Source: Streptomyces goshikiensis
Lineage (GTDB): Bacteria > Actinomycetota > Actinomycetes > Streptomycetales > Streptomycetaceae
Direction: 5' to 3'
Assembly (NCBI RefSeq): GCF_014650555.1
Contig: NZ_BMVE01000006.1
Span: forward strand, 434,001 to 498,000
DNA length: 64,000 nucleotides
The notes beneath the pieces are model-generated. The model did no database searches, was not told where the DNA came from, and worked only from the letters and a program-made list of their open reading frames with translations. Below, piece after piece: positions 33,590 to 42,777 of this stretch (the stretch's first letter is position 1; each line of letters begins with the position of its first letter). Position numbers and translations under genes: made by a program.

Positions 33590-34462
33590 ATGCGTGATCT
33601 TGCGGGGGGATTCGGCTATCTGCTGGCCGGTCAGCGATGGGTGTTCCGGCACGGCCGCTGGCTGGGCTTCGGCCTGTTGCCGGGGCTGGTGTCGCTGGTG
33701 CTGTACACGGGAGCCCTCATCGGGCTCGGCTACGGCGCCGACGACCTCACCGCCTGGGCCACGCCCTTCGCCGACGGCTGGTCCGCGCCGTGGCTCGGGC
33801 TCTTCCGGGGCTTCCTGACCGGCCTGGTCTTCTGCCTCGGCCTCTTCCTCGCCGTGATCACCTTCACCGCGGTGACCCTGCTCATCGGCCAGCCCTTCTA
33901 CGAGTCCCTCTCGGAGCAGGTCGACCGCACCGAGGGCGGCGCGGTCCCCGAGTCCGGGCTCTCGCTGGGGCGGGAGCTGTGGATCTCGGCCCGGGACAGC
34001 CTGAAGGTGCTCGGCCGGGTGGCCCTGTACGGGATCCTGCTGTTCGCCCTCGGGTTCATCCCGGTCGTCGGGCAGACGGTGGTCCCGGCCATCGGGTTCT
34101 GCGTCTCCGGGTACTTCCTCACCGAGGAGCTCACCGCCGTCGCGCTCCAGCGGCGCAGGACGGAGCTGGCCGAGCGGCTGGTGCTGCTGCGGTCGCGGCG
34201 GATGCTGGTGCTCGGGTTCGGGGTGCCGCTGGTGCTGGCGTTCCTGGTGCCGCTGGTGGCGGTGTTCCTGATGCCGGGGGCGGTCGCGGGAGCCACGCTG
34301 ATGGCGCGGGAGCTGCTGGGGGAGGACGACACCGCGGACGAGGCGGCTGCCGGGCCGGATGCCGAGGGCGCCGATGGCGCGCGGCCGCAGCAGTTCCAGC
34401 CCCAGCCCCAGCAGTCCCAGCCGCCCGCCGGCGGGGGTTTCGGACCGCCGCCGCGCATGTAG
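33590..34462 (+). CDS. EI24/CysZ-like membrane protein
   Basis: A 290-residue membrane protein with four to six hydrophobic segments and the EI24-family sequence LLIGQPFYESLSEQVD in the first half. The C-terminal tail is soluble, acidic, then Gln/Pro-rich (FQPQPQQSQPP). CysZ of this fold is a sulfate permease in E. coli; the actinobacterial branch is uncharacterised. ATG 33590 follows TTAAGCTGGAC, a -10-like element, without a ribosome site. Confidence 0.8.
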   Translation: MRDLAGGFGYLLAGQRWVFRHGRWLGFGLLPGLVSLVLYTGALIGLGYGADDLTAWATPFADGWSAPWLGLFRGFLTGLVFCLGLFLAVITFTAVTLLIGQPFYESLSEQVDRTEGGAVPESGLSLGRELWISARDSLKVLGRVALYGILLFALGFIPVVGQTVVPAIGFCVSGYFLTEELTAVALQRRRTELAERLVLLRSRRMLVLGFGVPLVLAFLVPLVAVFLMPGAVAGATLMARELLGEDDTADEAAAGPDAEGADGARPQQFQPQPQQSQPPAGGGFGPPPRM

Positions 34463-34475
34463 CGGTCGCGCCCGG

Positions 34476-35186
34476 CTAGCCGACGTCCGCCGTCACCACC
34501 GAGGGCGTACGGTCGTCCGCCTCGGCGAGCGGAGCCCCGCCCGGGGCCCATGCGGCGGCGCGCCCGCAGCCCGTCCACGGGCCCGCCGGGCCGACGTGGT
34601 TGGCGAGGACGACGTACAGCCCCTGCTCCCGCGCGATCCCGGGATACACGGTGGCCCGCTCCCCGATGCCCTCGCCCGTACCGTAGAGCGAGCTCGCCAG
34701 GTGGACCCGGCAGCCGTCGGCCGCGGCCCGGCCGGTCAGCGCGGGGAAGTGGTTGTCGTAGCAGACGCCCAGGGAGAAGCGGATCCCGCCGAGTTCGAAG
34801 CGGCCGTCGGTGTCACCGGCGGCGAAGACGTCCTGCTCGTGCCGGAAGAGGTGCCGTTTCGCGTACGTGGTCACATGCGCCCCGTCCGCCCCGTAGACCA
34901 GCGTCGCGATGGCGGGGCGCGGGCCCCCGGTGCGCAGGGCGACGTTCACCGCGGTGGCGATGCCGGCCGAGCGGAGCGGGTCGAGACGGGGGTCGTCGGG
35001 GTCGGCGATCCACAGGCCGGGGTCGGCCGTCAGCGCCTCCAGCTCGTACCCGGTGAGCGCGAGCTCGGGGAACACGACCAGTTCGGCGCCCTGCTCGCGG
35101 GCCCGGCCGGCCAGGGCGGCCGCCAGCGCGGTGTTCGCGGGGACGTCGGCCGGGACACAGGTCAGCTGGGCTGCGGCGATCTTCAC
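34476..35186 (-). CDS. Carbon-nitrogen hydrolase (nitrilase superfamily)
   Basis: A 236-residue amidase-type hydrolase with the complete catalytic triad: Glu41 in FPELALTGYE, Lys110 in YAKRHLF and Cys142 in GVCYDNHFP. It has no extra domain, so it is a stand-alone cytoplasmic amide or nitrile hydrolase of unknown substrate. It is convergent with the EI24 gene (13 bases between the stops) and divergent from a membrane protein of unknown function. Confidence 0.9.
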   Translation of the reverse strand: MKIAAAQLTCVPADVPANTALAAALAGRAREQGAELVVFPELALTGYELEALTADPGLWIADPDDPRLDPLRSAGIATAVNVALRTGGPRPAIATLVYGADGAHVTTYAKRHLFRHEQDVFAAGDTDGRFELGGIRFSLGVCYDNHFPALTGRAAADGCRVHLASSLYGTGEGIGERATVYPGIAREQGLYVVLANHVGPAGPWTGCGRAAAWAPGGAPLAEADDRTPSVVTADVG

Positions 35187-35305
35187 CGGCTCAGGATGCC
35201 AGCCCGGCCGCCGGGGCCGTCCGGGCAGGGGGGTCGACGTACCGGTGCGCCCCGGGCGATGCTTTAACTTCCCGCATTTCCAGGGGAGTTGATGGAGGAA
35301 GCCCG

Positions 35306-35953
35306 ATGCCCGACTGGCTCTTCGCCGTCCTCGCGGCCGCGGCCGTGGTGCTGTGCACCCGGTCGATCCGGGTCAGCGGCGCCGGCCTGCGCCTCGCCGT
35401 CCTCTACGTGGTCGTGATGAACGCGCTGATGCTGTGGGTGGTGTGGAAGAGCGGGCCGTCCTGGTCGCTGCCGGCGGTGGGCGCCGTCTCCCTGGTGGCC
35501 GCGGTCTACAACCTGCTCGCCGCCCTGCGCACCACGATGGGCCGCATCCAGCGGATCGGCGTCCCGGTGTTCCGCACCCTGGTGCGGCGGGTGGCGGACG
35601 CGCGGGGCCCGCAGGTCATGGGCGTCTGCGTGCTGTTCAGCGGAATCGTCGTGCTCACCGCCTTCACCGACGACGAGCACCCCGAGGGCGTGCAGTTCCA
35701 CGTCCTGCCCGGACAGGACTGCCCGTTCTGCCTGCTGGAGGACCAGATCCGGGACTTCCTCGGCGAGGCGGACCCACTGCTCGACGAATACCGGGGCCAC
35801 CTGAGGACCGGCAGCAGCCGCCACCTGCTCGTCAGGCGCGCCTCGGCGGCCGAGCCCTGGGCGGGCCGCCTCCGCGACCGCGCGTACTACCGCGTGCCCT
35901 CGGCGGCACGGCGTCCGCCCTGCCCGGTCCACGACCCGCTGCTCGCGGCCTGA
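35306..35953 (+). CDS. Membrane protein of unknown function with a CPFC motif
   Basis: A 215-residue protein I do not recognise. It has two or three hydrophobic segments (about 5-20, 28-45, 50-70) and a further one around 103-120. A soluble C-terminal part then carries LPGQDCPFCLLEDQIRDFL (a CxxC pair near residues 139-142) and a later CPVH close to the C terminus. The cysteines could bind a metal or act in thiol exchange. GAGG lies upstream of ATG 35306. Confidence 0.65.
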   Translation: MPDWLFAVLAAAAVVLCTRSIRVSGAGLRLAVLYVVVMNALMLWVVWKSGPSWSLPAVGAVSLVAAVYNLLAALRTTMGRIQRIGVPVFRTLVRRVADARGPQVMGVCVLFSGIVVLTAFTDDEHPEGVQFHVLPGQDCPFCLLEDQIRDFLGEADPLLDEYRGHLRTGSSRHLLVRRASAAEPWAGRLRDRAYYRVPSAARRPPCPVHDPLLAA

Positions 35954-36032
35954 GCCCGGCCGTCAGGCCCCGGGCCCGCGCCGGATCGGCGGCGTCAAAC
36001 GAAATGGCCGGAAATCACCCGTGAACCGGGGC

Positions 36033-36058
36033 CCGGGGCGGCCCTGACGCCGCCCCGG
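36033..36058. terminator. Bidirectional terminator hairpin
   Basis: CCGGGGCGGC (36033-36042) pairs with GCCGCCCCGG (36049-36058) around a 6-base loop, between two convergent genes. Confidence 0.6.
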
Positions 36059-36071
36059 CTCCCGCCCGCGC

Positions 36072-36968
36072 TCAGCGCGGCGGCCGTACCGAGGTCACCT
36101 GACGGTGCGCCAGCTCCGCCAGCCGGGCCTGTCCGTCCTTGCCCGGGTGGAACCAGTCCCAGCGGCTCAGCTGATCCGCCGCGAAGGGGTACTGGAACAC
36201 CGCGCCGCCGTCGTAGCGGCACAGTTCGTCCTTCGCGCAGACCTCGCGCAGCACCTCGTTGTACTCGACCACCCGCGCCCGCACCTGCTCGCGCCGGGCC
36301 GCCGACCCCGCGATCGCCGACAGCGGGTCGGCCAGCATCGACTGGCAGATGCCGAGCTTCCAGATCTGCCGCACCATCGGGCTGTCCTTGCCCTGCTCCC
36401 ACAAGCGCTGGAGGTCGGGGACGGAGGACACGTACACCTGAGAACGGGGCGAGGCCGCCCGCAGCCCGGCGAGCGCCTGTTCGAAACCGGCCCGGAAATC
36501 GGCGACCGGAGTCATCGACGAAGCGAGCGGCCGGCAGGCGTCGTTCGAGCCCACCATCACCGTGACCAGGTCGGGCTTGTGTTCGGCGGCCGAGGCCAGC
36601 TGCGCCGGCAGGTCCGCCATCCGCGAGCCGGTCACCGCGTAGTTCCAGCTGTGCGAGGGGGCCTCGGCCGCGCCGAGCAGCCGGGTGGCCAGGGAGTCCA
36701 CCTCCGGGTCGTCGCCGGTGGCCCAGGAGACCTCGGGGCAGTCCGCCAGCACGGAACAGGCATCGAAACCGCGTGTGATGGAGTCACCCACAGCGGCGAT
36801 CGAGGTGGGTGCGGTGTTCCAGCGCGGCGCTGCCTGCGCCCCGCGTTCACCCCCGGAGCTCGACTCGCCCGAGCTGCACCCCGTCACCGTCCCGGCCAGG
36901 ACGGCTGCCGCCGCGACCGCTCCCACGAGGGAGCGACGCGCGCGGCGGTACGGGGTGGTGGTGCGCAT
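36072..36968 (-). CDS. Lipoprotein SGNH/GDSL hydrolase
   Basis: A 298-residue exported esterase-type hydrolase. It has a lipoprotein signal with lipobox LAGTVTGC (lipidated Cys near residue 27). The SGNH blocks are the nucleophile in AVGDSITRGF, Asn in VMVGSNDACR and the Asp-His pair in WDWFHPGKDG. It probably removes acyl or acetyl groups from a cell-envelope or extracellular substrate. ATG 36968 has GAGGGGA upstream; the open frame runs to 37064. Confidence 0.88.
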   Translation of the reverse strand: MRTTTPYRRARRSLVGAVAAAAVLAGTVTGCSSGESSSGGERGAQAAPRWNTAPTSIAAVGDSITRGFDACSVLADCPEVSWATGDDPEVDSLATRLLGAAEAPSHSWNYAVTGSRMADLPAQLASAAEHKPDLVTVMVGSNDACRPLASSMTPVADFRAGFEQALAGLRAASPRSQVYVSSVPDLQRLWEQGKDSPMVRQIWKLGICQSMLADPLSAIAGSAARREQVRARVVEYNEVLREVCAKDELCRYDGGAVFQYPFAADQLSRWDWFHPGKDGQARLAELAHRQVTSVRPPR

Positions 36969-37219
36969 CGGGTGGGTCCCCTCCTTCGTCGCCCCGCGTC
37001 CTTCGGGGGCGTCCTGCTGAGTGAAAGCTCCGCGTTTACCGGGCCTGGAGCGACCGTACGTCACACCAGGACCCCTGGCGCACGGTAGCTTTTTCCCGTG
37101 GCGTTTCGGCCGCAGGTCTCGCGACGCAATGTCAGATCATTTCCGCTAAATTACATCACGTCACATACTGTCCGTTTTCTGGAGTTTATTCCCGACCTCG
37201 TCCCACACTGGAGGTCCCG

Positions 37220-37714
37220 GTGACGACACGTGGAGTTCTGTACGTGCATTCCGCACCGCGCGCGCTCTGCCCGCACGTGGAATGGGCTGTTGCGGGGGTG
37301 CTCGGGGTGCGGGTGAACCTCGACTGGATCAGGCAGCCCGCCTCCCCCGGCACCTGGAGATCCGAGTTCTCCTGGCAGGCCGAAGCGGGCACCGCCTCGA
37401 AGCTCGCCTCCGCGCTGCGCGGCTGGCACCTGCTGCGTTTCGAGGTGACCGCGGAACCCTGCGCCACCGCCGAGGGCGAGCGCTACAGCTCCACCCCGGA
37501 GCTCGGCATCTTCCACGCCGTCACCGGAATGCACGGCGACATCCTCATCCCCGAGGACCGGCTGCGCGCCGCCCTGGCCCGCTCTGCGCACGGCGAGAGC
37601 GACCTGGAGGCGGAGATCGCCAGGCTGCTCGGCAAGCCCTGGGACGACGAGCTGGAGCCCTTCCGCTACGCGGGCGAGGGCGCCCCGGTCCGCTGGCTCC
37701 ACCAGGTGGTCTGA
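37220..37714 (+). CDS. DUF3145 family protein
   Basis: A 164-residue actinobacterial protein of unknown function. It starts TTRGVLYVHSAPRALCPHVEWAV and continues with SEFSWQAEAGTASKLASALRGW and GIFHAVTGMHGDI. It has no membrane or signal segment. GGAGG lies close before GTG 37220. It is convergent with the fatty-acid synthase operon and shares its terminator. From memory, DUF3145 genes accompany the fab operon in many Streptomyces. Confidence 0.85.
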   Translation: MTTRGVLYVHSAPRALCPHVEWAVAGVLGVRVNLDWIRQPASPGTWRSEFSWQAEAGTASKLASALRGWHLLRFEVTAEPCATAEGERYSSTPELGIFHAVTGMHGDILIPEDRLRAALARSAHGESDLEAEIARLLGKPWDDELEPFRYAGEGAPVRWLHQVV

Positions 37715-37744
37715 GCCGCGCACGAAGCGGCCGGCCGTACGACG

Positions 37745-37784
37745 CGAAGGAGCCCGCCCGGCGACTGCCGGGCGGGCCCCTTCG
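37745..37784. terminator. Bidirectional terminator behind fabF and the DUF3145 gene
   Basis: CGAAGG plus GCCCGCCCGGC pairs with GCCGGGCGGGC plus CCTTCG with one internal mismatch and a 4-base loop, giving about 17 base pairs. Confidence 0.8.
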
Positions 37785-37800
37785 TACGTACTGCCGTCGG

Positions 37801-39066
37801 TCAGACGGTGCGGAACGCCAGCGTGACGTTGTGGCCGCCGAAACCGAACGAGTTGTTGATCGCGGAGATCGGGCCGTCGGCCGGCAGCTTGCGCGGCTCG
37901 CCGACGACGATGTCCGCGTCGATGTCGTCGTCCAGCTCGTCGACGTTGATCGTCGCCGGGGCGATCCGGTGGTAGAGCGCGAGCACGGTCGCGACGGTCT
38001 CGATGCCGCCCGCGCCGCCCAGCAGGTGGCCGGTCATCGACTTGGTCGCGGAGATCGCGATGTGGTCGAGGTCGTCGCCCAGGACCTTGCGCAGGGCCTT
38101 CAGCTCGGCCGTGTCACCCTGAGGGGTGGACGTGGCGTGCGCGTTCAGGTGGACCAGCTCGGCCGGGTCCAGGCCCGTGTTGTCGAGCAGGTTCTGCACG
38201 GCGGCCGCGACACCGCGGCCGGTCGGCTCCGGCTGCGCGATGTGGTGGCTGTCCGCGGACAGGCCCTGGCCCAGCACCTCGCAGTAGACCCGGGCGCCAC
38301 GCGCGGCGGCGTGCTCGGCGGACTCCAGGATCACGACGCCGGCGCCCTCGCCGAGGACGAAGCCGTCGCGGGCCTTGTCGTACGGACGGGAGGCCTGCTC
38401 GGGGTTCTCGTTGTTCTTGGACATCGCCATCATGTTGGCGAACGCGGCGATCGGCAGCGGGTGGATCGCCGCCTCGGTGCCGCCCGCGACGACCACGTCG
38501 GCACGGCCGGTACGGATCATCTCGACGGCGTAGCCGATGGCCTCGGCGCCGGACGCGCAGGCGCTGACCGGGGTGTGCACACCCGCGCGGGCGTTGACCT
38601 CAAGGCCGACGTTGGCCGAGGGGCCGTTCGGCATGAGCATGGGGACGGTGTGCGGCGAGACGCGGCGCACACCCTTCTCCTTGAGGACGTCGTACTGGTC
38701 CAGCAGCGTGGTGACACCACCGATGCCGGAGGCGATGACGGTGCCCAGGCGCTCGGGAACGATGGACTCGTCCTCGCCCGCGGGCGCCGTGTAGCCGGCG
38801 TCGGCCCAGGCCTCACGGGCGGCGATGATGGCGAACTGCGCCGAGCGGTCCAGCTTGCGGGCCAGCGGCCGGGGCAGGACCTCGCTCGGGTCGACAGCGA
38901 CCGGGGCGGCGATGCGAACCGGGAGTTCGGCGAAGCGCTCGCCCTCCAGGGGCTTGACGCCGGAACGGCCGGCAAGCAGACCTTCCCAGGTCGAAGCGCT
39001 GTCGCCACCCAGCGGAGTGGTTGCGCCGATACCGGTGACGACCACGGTGCGATTGGTCGGGCTCAC
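37801..39066 (-). CDS. fabF: Beta-ketoacyl-ACP synthase II
   Basis: A 421-residue condensing enzyme that elongates acyl-ACP with malonyl-ACP. The thiolase-fold active site is Cys170 in PVSACASGAEA, His310 in LNAHATSTPQGD and His347 in SMTGHLLGG, with the C-terminal NSFGFGGHN loop. GTG 39066 lies after a GAAAGAA purine run; the longer frame to 39132 is not used in the family. It is the last gene of fabD-fabH-acpP-fabF, 79 bases behind acpP. Confidence 0.96.
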   Translation of the reverse strand: MSPTNRTVVVTGIGATTPLGGDSASTWEGLLAGRSGVKPLEGERFAELPVRIAAPVAVDPSEVLPRPLARKLDRSAQFAIIAAREAWADAGYTAPAGEDESIVPERLGTVIASGIGGVTTLLDQYDVLKEKGVRRVSPHTVPMLMPNGPSANVGLEVNARAGVHTPVSACASGAEAIGYAVEMIRTGRADVVVAGGTEAAIHPLPIAAFANMMAMSKNNENPEQASRPYDKARDGFVLGEGAGVVILESAEHAAARGARVYCEVLGQGLSADSHHIAQPEPTGRGVAAAVQNLLDNTGLDPAELVHLNAHATSTPQGDTAELKALRKVLGDDLDHIAISATKSMTGHLLGGAGGIETVATVLALYHRIAPATINVDELDDDIDADIVVGEPRKLPADGPISAINNSFGFGGHNVTLAFRTV

Positions 39067-39145
39067 AGGAATTCTTTCTCCACGTGTAAGGGGGTGCTGA
39101 ATTGTCACGGCGCCACCGCCAGGTGGCGACAAACGCTCGTCAGGC

Positions 39146-39394
39146 TCAGGCCTGGTGCTTCAGGATGTAGTCAGCGGCGTCGCCGACCGTCTTGAGGTTC
39201 TTGACGTCCTCGTCGGGGATCTTGACGTCGAAGCGCTCTTCGGCGGCGACGACGACCTCGACCATGGACAGCGAGTCGACGTCCAGGTCGTCCGTGAAGG
39301 ACTTGTGGATCTCGACGTCCTCGGTGGGGATGCCGGCGATCTCGTTGACGATCTCCGCGAGACCCTCGACGATCTCTTCCTGCGTGGCGGCCAT
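39146..39394 (-). CDS. acpP: Acyl carrier protein
   Basis: An 82-residue acidic carrier with phosphopantetheine attachment at Ser41 in the DVDSLSMVEV motif. It carries growing acyl chains for the type II synthase. Its position between fabH and fabF marks it as the primary fatty-acid ACP and not a polyketide one. Confidence 0.97.
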   Translation of the reverse strand: MAATQEEIVEGLAEIVNEIAGIPTEDVEIHKSFTDDLDVDSLSMVEVVVAAEERFDVKIPDEDVKNLKTVGDAADYILKHQA

Positions 39395-39449
39395 GTGGCG
39401 CTCCTTCTGTAGCTAACTGATGGATCGGGGCGGGACGTGTGTCCCGGCC

Positions 39450-40454
39450 CTAGGGGAGGGTAACGACCGTCGCGGCGTAGACGAGTCCCGCCCCGAAGCC
39501 GATGACGAGCGCGGTGTCGCCGCTCTTCGCCGCTCCGGTCGCCAGGAGCCGCTCCATAGCGAGCGGGATCGAGGCGGCCGAGGTGTTGCCGGTGGTCTCG
39601 ATGTCACGGGCGACCGTGACGTGTTCCGGCAGCTTCAGAGTCTTCACCATCGAATCGATGATCCGCATATTCGCCTGGTGCGGAATGAAGACGTCCAGGT
39701 CCTCAGGGGTGATCCCGGCCGCGTCGAGCGCCTGCTGGGCCACCTTGGCCATCTCGAAGACGGCCCAGCGGAAGACCGCCTGACCCTCCTGGGTGATGGC
39801 CGGGAACTTCTCGCCGCCGTCCTTGCCGAGGTACTCGTCCCACGGCACGGTCTGCTTGATGGTCTCGGACTTGTCGCCCTCCGAACCCCACACCGTGGGG
39901 CCGATGGCCGGAACGTTCGAGGGACCGACGACGACGGCGCCGGCGCCGTCACCGAACAGGAAGGCCGTCGCGCGGTCCTCCAGGTCGGTCAGGTCCGAGA
40001 GCCGCTCCACGCCGATGACGAGGACGTACTCGGCGGAACCTTCCACCACGAGGCCCTTGGCGAGCGTCAGGCCGTAGCCGAAGCCGGCGCAGCCCGCGGA
40101 GATGTCGAACGCGGCGGGCTTGCCCGCGCCGATCCGGTGCGCGATCTCGGTCGCGATCGCCGGGGTCTGCTTGAAGTGCGAGACCGTCGAGACGATCACG
40201 GCGCCGACCTGCTCCGGGGCGATCCCGGCGTCGGCGAGCGCCTTGCCCGAGGCCTCCACCGACATCGCGGCGACCGTCTCCTGCGGCGAGGCCCAGTGCC
40301 GGGTCGCGATGCCGGAGCGCGAGCGGATCCACTCGTCGGACGAGTCGATCGTCTCCAGGATGACCTCGTTGGGCACCACGCGGGTCGGGCGGTAGCCGCC
40401 GACCCCGAGGATGCGGGCGTACGGGGAGCCCTTGGCAGGCTTGATCTTCGACAT
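39450..40454 (-). CDS. fabH: Beta-ketoacyl-ACP synthase III
   Basis: A 334-residue initiating condensing enzyme joining an acyl-CoA starter with malonyl-ACP. The triad is Cys122 in DISAGCAGF, His259 in FIPHQANMRI and Asn290 in TTGNTSAAS. In Streptomyces FabH accepts branched starters, which yields iso/anteiso fatty acids. It lies 19 bases after fabD and 55 before acpP. Confidence 0.96.
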   Translation of the reverse strand: MSKIKPAKGSPYARILGVGGYRPTRVVPNEVILETIDSSDEWIRSRSGIATRHWASPQETVAAMSVEASGKALADAGIAPEQVGAVIVSTVSHFKQTPAIATEIAHRIGAGKPAAFDISAGCAGFGYGLTLAKGLVVEGSAEYVLVIGVERLSDLTDLEDRATAFLFGDGAGAVVVGPSNVPAIGPTVWGSEGDKSETIKQTVPWDEYLGKDGGEKFPAITQEGQAVFRWAVFEMAKVAQQALDAAGITPEDLDVFIPHQANMRIIDSMVKTLKLPEHVTVARDIETTGNTSAASIPLAMERLLATGAAKSGDTALVIGFGAGLVYAATVVTLP

Positions 40455-40473
40455 GCTGTGTGGGCTCCTTCTC

Positions 40474-41412
40474 TCAGGCCGCGTGCTCGGCGATGAGCGC
40501 GGCGGCCTTTTCGAGATCGTCCGGGGTCTTCAGGGCCACGCTCGGTACGCCCTTCAGCGCGCGCTTGGCCAGACCCGTCAGGGTGCCGCCGGGGCAGAGC
40601 TCGATGATCCCCGTGACGCCCAGCTCGGCGAACGTCTCCATGCACAGGTCCCAGCGGACCGGGTTAGCGACCTGGCCGACCAGGCGGGCGACGACGTCGG
40701 CACCCGTGGCGACGACGAGGCCGTCCTTGTTCGAGACGTACTTCAGCTCCGGGTCGGCCGGGGTGAGGGCCTGCGCGGCCTTCGCGAGCGTGGCGACCGC
40801 GGGAGTCATGTGGTGCGTGTGGAAGGCGCCCGCGACCTTGAGGGCGACGACCTTCATGGAACCCTCGGGCTTCTCGGCCGTCAGAGCGGCGATCTGCTCC
40901 ATGGTGCCGGCGGCCACGATCTGGCCCGCGCCGTTGATGTTGGCCGGGGCCAGGCCCAGCTTCTCCAGGTGGGCGACGACCACGTCGGTCTCGCCGCCCA
41001 GGACCGCGGCCATGCCCGTCTCGGTGACGGCGGACGCCTCGGCCATCGCGAGCCCGCGGGTCCGTACGAACGACAGCGCCTCGGCCTCGGAGATCACGCC
41101 GGCGTACGCGGCGGCGGTGATCTCACCGACGCTGTGGCCCGCGACGGCACCGAAGGTCGAACGGTCGTTCGCACGGGTCGTGGCCAGCGCGGAGGCCGAC
41201 AGGAGCCCCGCGGCGACGAGCAGCGGCTGGGCCACGGCCGTGTCGCGGATCTCGTCCGCGTCGGCCTTCGTGCCGTAGTGGGCAAGGTCGAGCTCGATGG
41301 CGTCCGACCACGCGCCGACGCGGTCGGCGGCGCCGGGGAGTTCGAGCCAGGGAGTCAAGAAGCCGGGCGTCTGTGCGCCTTGGCCGGGAGCGACGAGTAC
41401 GAGCACCCTCAC
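40474..41412 (-). CDS. fabD: Malonyl-CoA:ACP transacylase
   Basis: A 312-residue acyltransferase that loads malonyl groups on ACP. It has the nucleophile Ser94 in GHSVGE, the N-terminal GQGAQ motif and catalytic His198 in GAFHTH. The start is GTG 41412, preceded by an AGAGAGA purine run. It is the first gene of the fab operon; the gap to fasR holds a candidate regulator site. Confidence 0.96.
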   Translation of the reverse strand: MRVLVLVAPGQGAQTPGFLTPWLELPGAADRVGAWSDAIELDLAHYGTKADADEIRDTAVAQPLLVAAGLLSASALATTRANDRSTFGAVAGHSVGEITAAAYAGVISEAEALSFVRTRGLAMAEASAVTETGMAAVLGGETDVVVAHLEKLGLAPANINGAGQIVAAGTMEQIAALTAEKPEGSMKVVALKVAGAFHTHHMTPAVATLAKAAQALTPADPELKYVSNKDGLVVATGADVVARLVGQVANPVRWDLCMETFAELGVTGIIELCPGGTLTGLAKRALKGVPSVALKTPDDLEKAAALIAEHAA

Positions 41413-41474
41413 ACTCTCTCTTGTGGTGGGTCCCCGCCGCCCGTGGGGACAGGGACCAAGAACCGTCGGGGTAA

Positions 41475-41491
41475 TTGTTGATGTCCGACAA
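41475..41491. promoter_or_regulatory. Candidate FasR/promoter element upstream of fabD
   Basis: The 17-base imperfect palindrome TTGTTGATGTCCGACAA lies between fasR and fabD. FasR of S. coelicolor is known to act upstream of fabD; assigning this particular site to it is inference. Confidence 0.35.
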
Positions 41492-41495
41492 AAGT

Positions 41496-42707
41496 CTAGG
41501 ACTGAAGATCGCCGTCGGCCAGACGTCCCAGAATCAGGGCGATTCGCAGCGTGAACGCCGAACGGACATCAGAGGGTGACCAGCCGGTGACGTCGGTCAC
41601 ACGTCGGAGCCGGTAGCGCACCGTGTTGGGGTGAACGAACAGCATCCGCGCCGCGCCTTCCAGGCTGCTCGCCTGCTCCAGATAGACGCTCAGCGTCTCC
41701 AGCAGCGCCGACCCCGCCTCCTCCAGCGGTCTGTAGATCTCCTCCACCAACTGCTCGCGCGCGGAAGGGTCCGAGGCGATCGCGCGCTCCGGCAGGAGAT
41801 CGTCCGCCAGGACCGGCCGCGGGGCGTCCTGCCAGGCCGTACAGGCCTTCAGGCCGGCGGCCGCCGCCTGCGCGGACTTGGTCGCGTTCAGCAGGTCCGA
41901 GACCACCGGACCCGCCACCACCGGACCGGCCGCGAACGGGCCGATCAGGGACTTCGCCACCTGGAGGGGATTGTCGCTGCCGCCCGCGATCACGACCAGG
42001 CGGTCGCCGAGCACACCCGTCAGGACCTGGAGCTTGTGGTGCCGGGCGGCCCGCCGGATCGCCTCGACCGTCAGCTCGCTGTCCCCGTCCGGGGCCGTTC
42101 CGAGCACCACGCACACGTGCTCCGGGGAGTTCCAGCCCAGCGCCGCGGCCCGCGACAGCGCGCCCTCGTCCGCCTCGCCGGACAGCACCGCGTTGACGAC
42201 GAGGGACTCCAGGCGGGCGTCCCACGCCCCGCGCGCCTCGGCGGCCTGCGCGTACACCTGGGCGGTCGCGAAGGCGATCTCCCGGGCGTACACCAGCAGC
42301 GCCTCGCGCAGGATCGACTCGTCGCCCGGGGCCGCCACCTCCTCGATCGCGGTCTCCATGACCTCGATCGTGGTCCGGACCATTTCGACCGTCTGGCGCA
42401 GCGTGATCGCCCGGGTCAGCTCGCGCGGAGCCGTCCCGAACACATCGGTGGAGATCGCCTGCGGGGTCTCGGGATGCCGGAACCACTCCGTGAACGCGGC
42501 GATGCCGGCCTGGGCCACCAGGCCGATCCAGGACCGGTTCTCCGGAGGCATCGCCCGGTACCACGGCAGGGTCTCGTCCATCCGCGTGATCGCGTTGGCG
42601 GCGAGCCGGCCGGAGGACTTCTCCAGTCGGCGCAGCGTCGCGGCGTGCGGATGGGCGGGATGAGCGGGATGGGTCGCGGAGGACTGCTCACGTTCGGGTT
42701 CGGACAC
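41496..42707 (-). CDS. fasR: Fatty-acid biosynthesis activator FasR (PucR/CdaR family)
   Basis: A 403-residue regulator. A central GGDEF-like non-catalytic domain precedes a C-terminal PucR helix-turn-helix (SLEGAARMLFVHPNTVRYRLRR), and the N-terminal region is all-helical. FasR of S. coelicolor activates the fabDHPF operon, and this gene directly precedes fabD on the same strand, which supports orthology. GTG 42707 (SEPEREQSS) is chosen over the open frame to 42800, which crosses the divergent pirin start. Confidence 0.92.
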   Translation of the reverse strand: MSEPEREQSSATHPAHPAHPHAATLRRLEKSSGRLAANAITRMDETLPWYRAMPPENRSWIGLVAQAGIAAFTEWFRHPETPQAISTDVFGTAPRELTRAITLRQTVEMVRTTIEVMETAIEEVAAPGDESILREALLVYAREIAFATAQVYAQAAEARGAWDARLESLVVNAVLSGEADEGALSRAAALGWNSPEHVCVVLGTAPDGDSELTVEAIRRAARHHKLQVLTGVLGDRLVVIAGGSDNPLQVAKSLIGPFAAGPVVAGPVVSDLLNATKSAQAAAAGLKACTAWQDAPRPVLADDLLPERAIASDPSAREQLVEEIYRPLEEAGSALLETLSVYLEQASSLEGAARMLFVHPNTVRYRLRRVTDVTGWSPSDVRSAFTLRIALILGRLADGDLQS

Positions 42708-42777
42708 GGGACAAGACTGCCTTATCAGGGCGCCGCCGCGGACTCCGGTCTCGCACGCGGGGTCTACCGTGGCCCCC

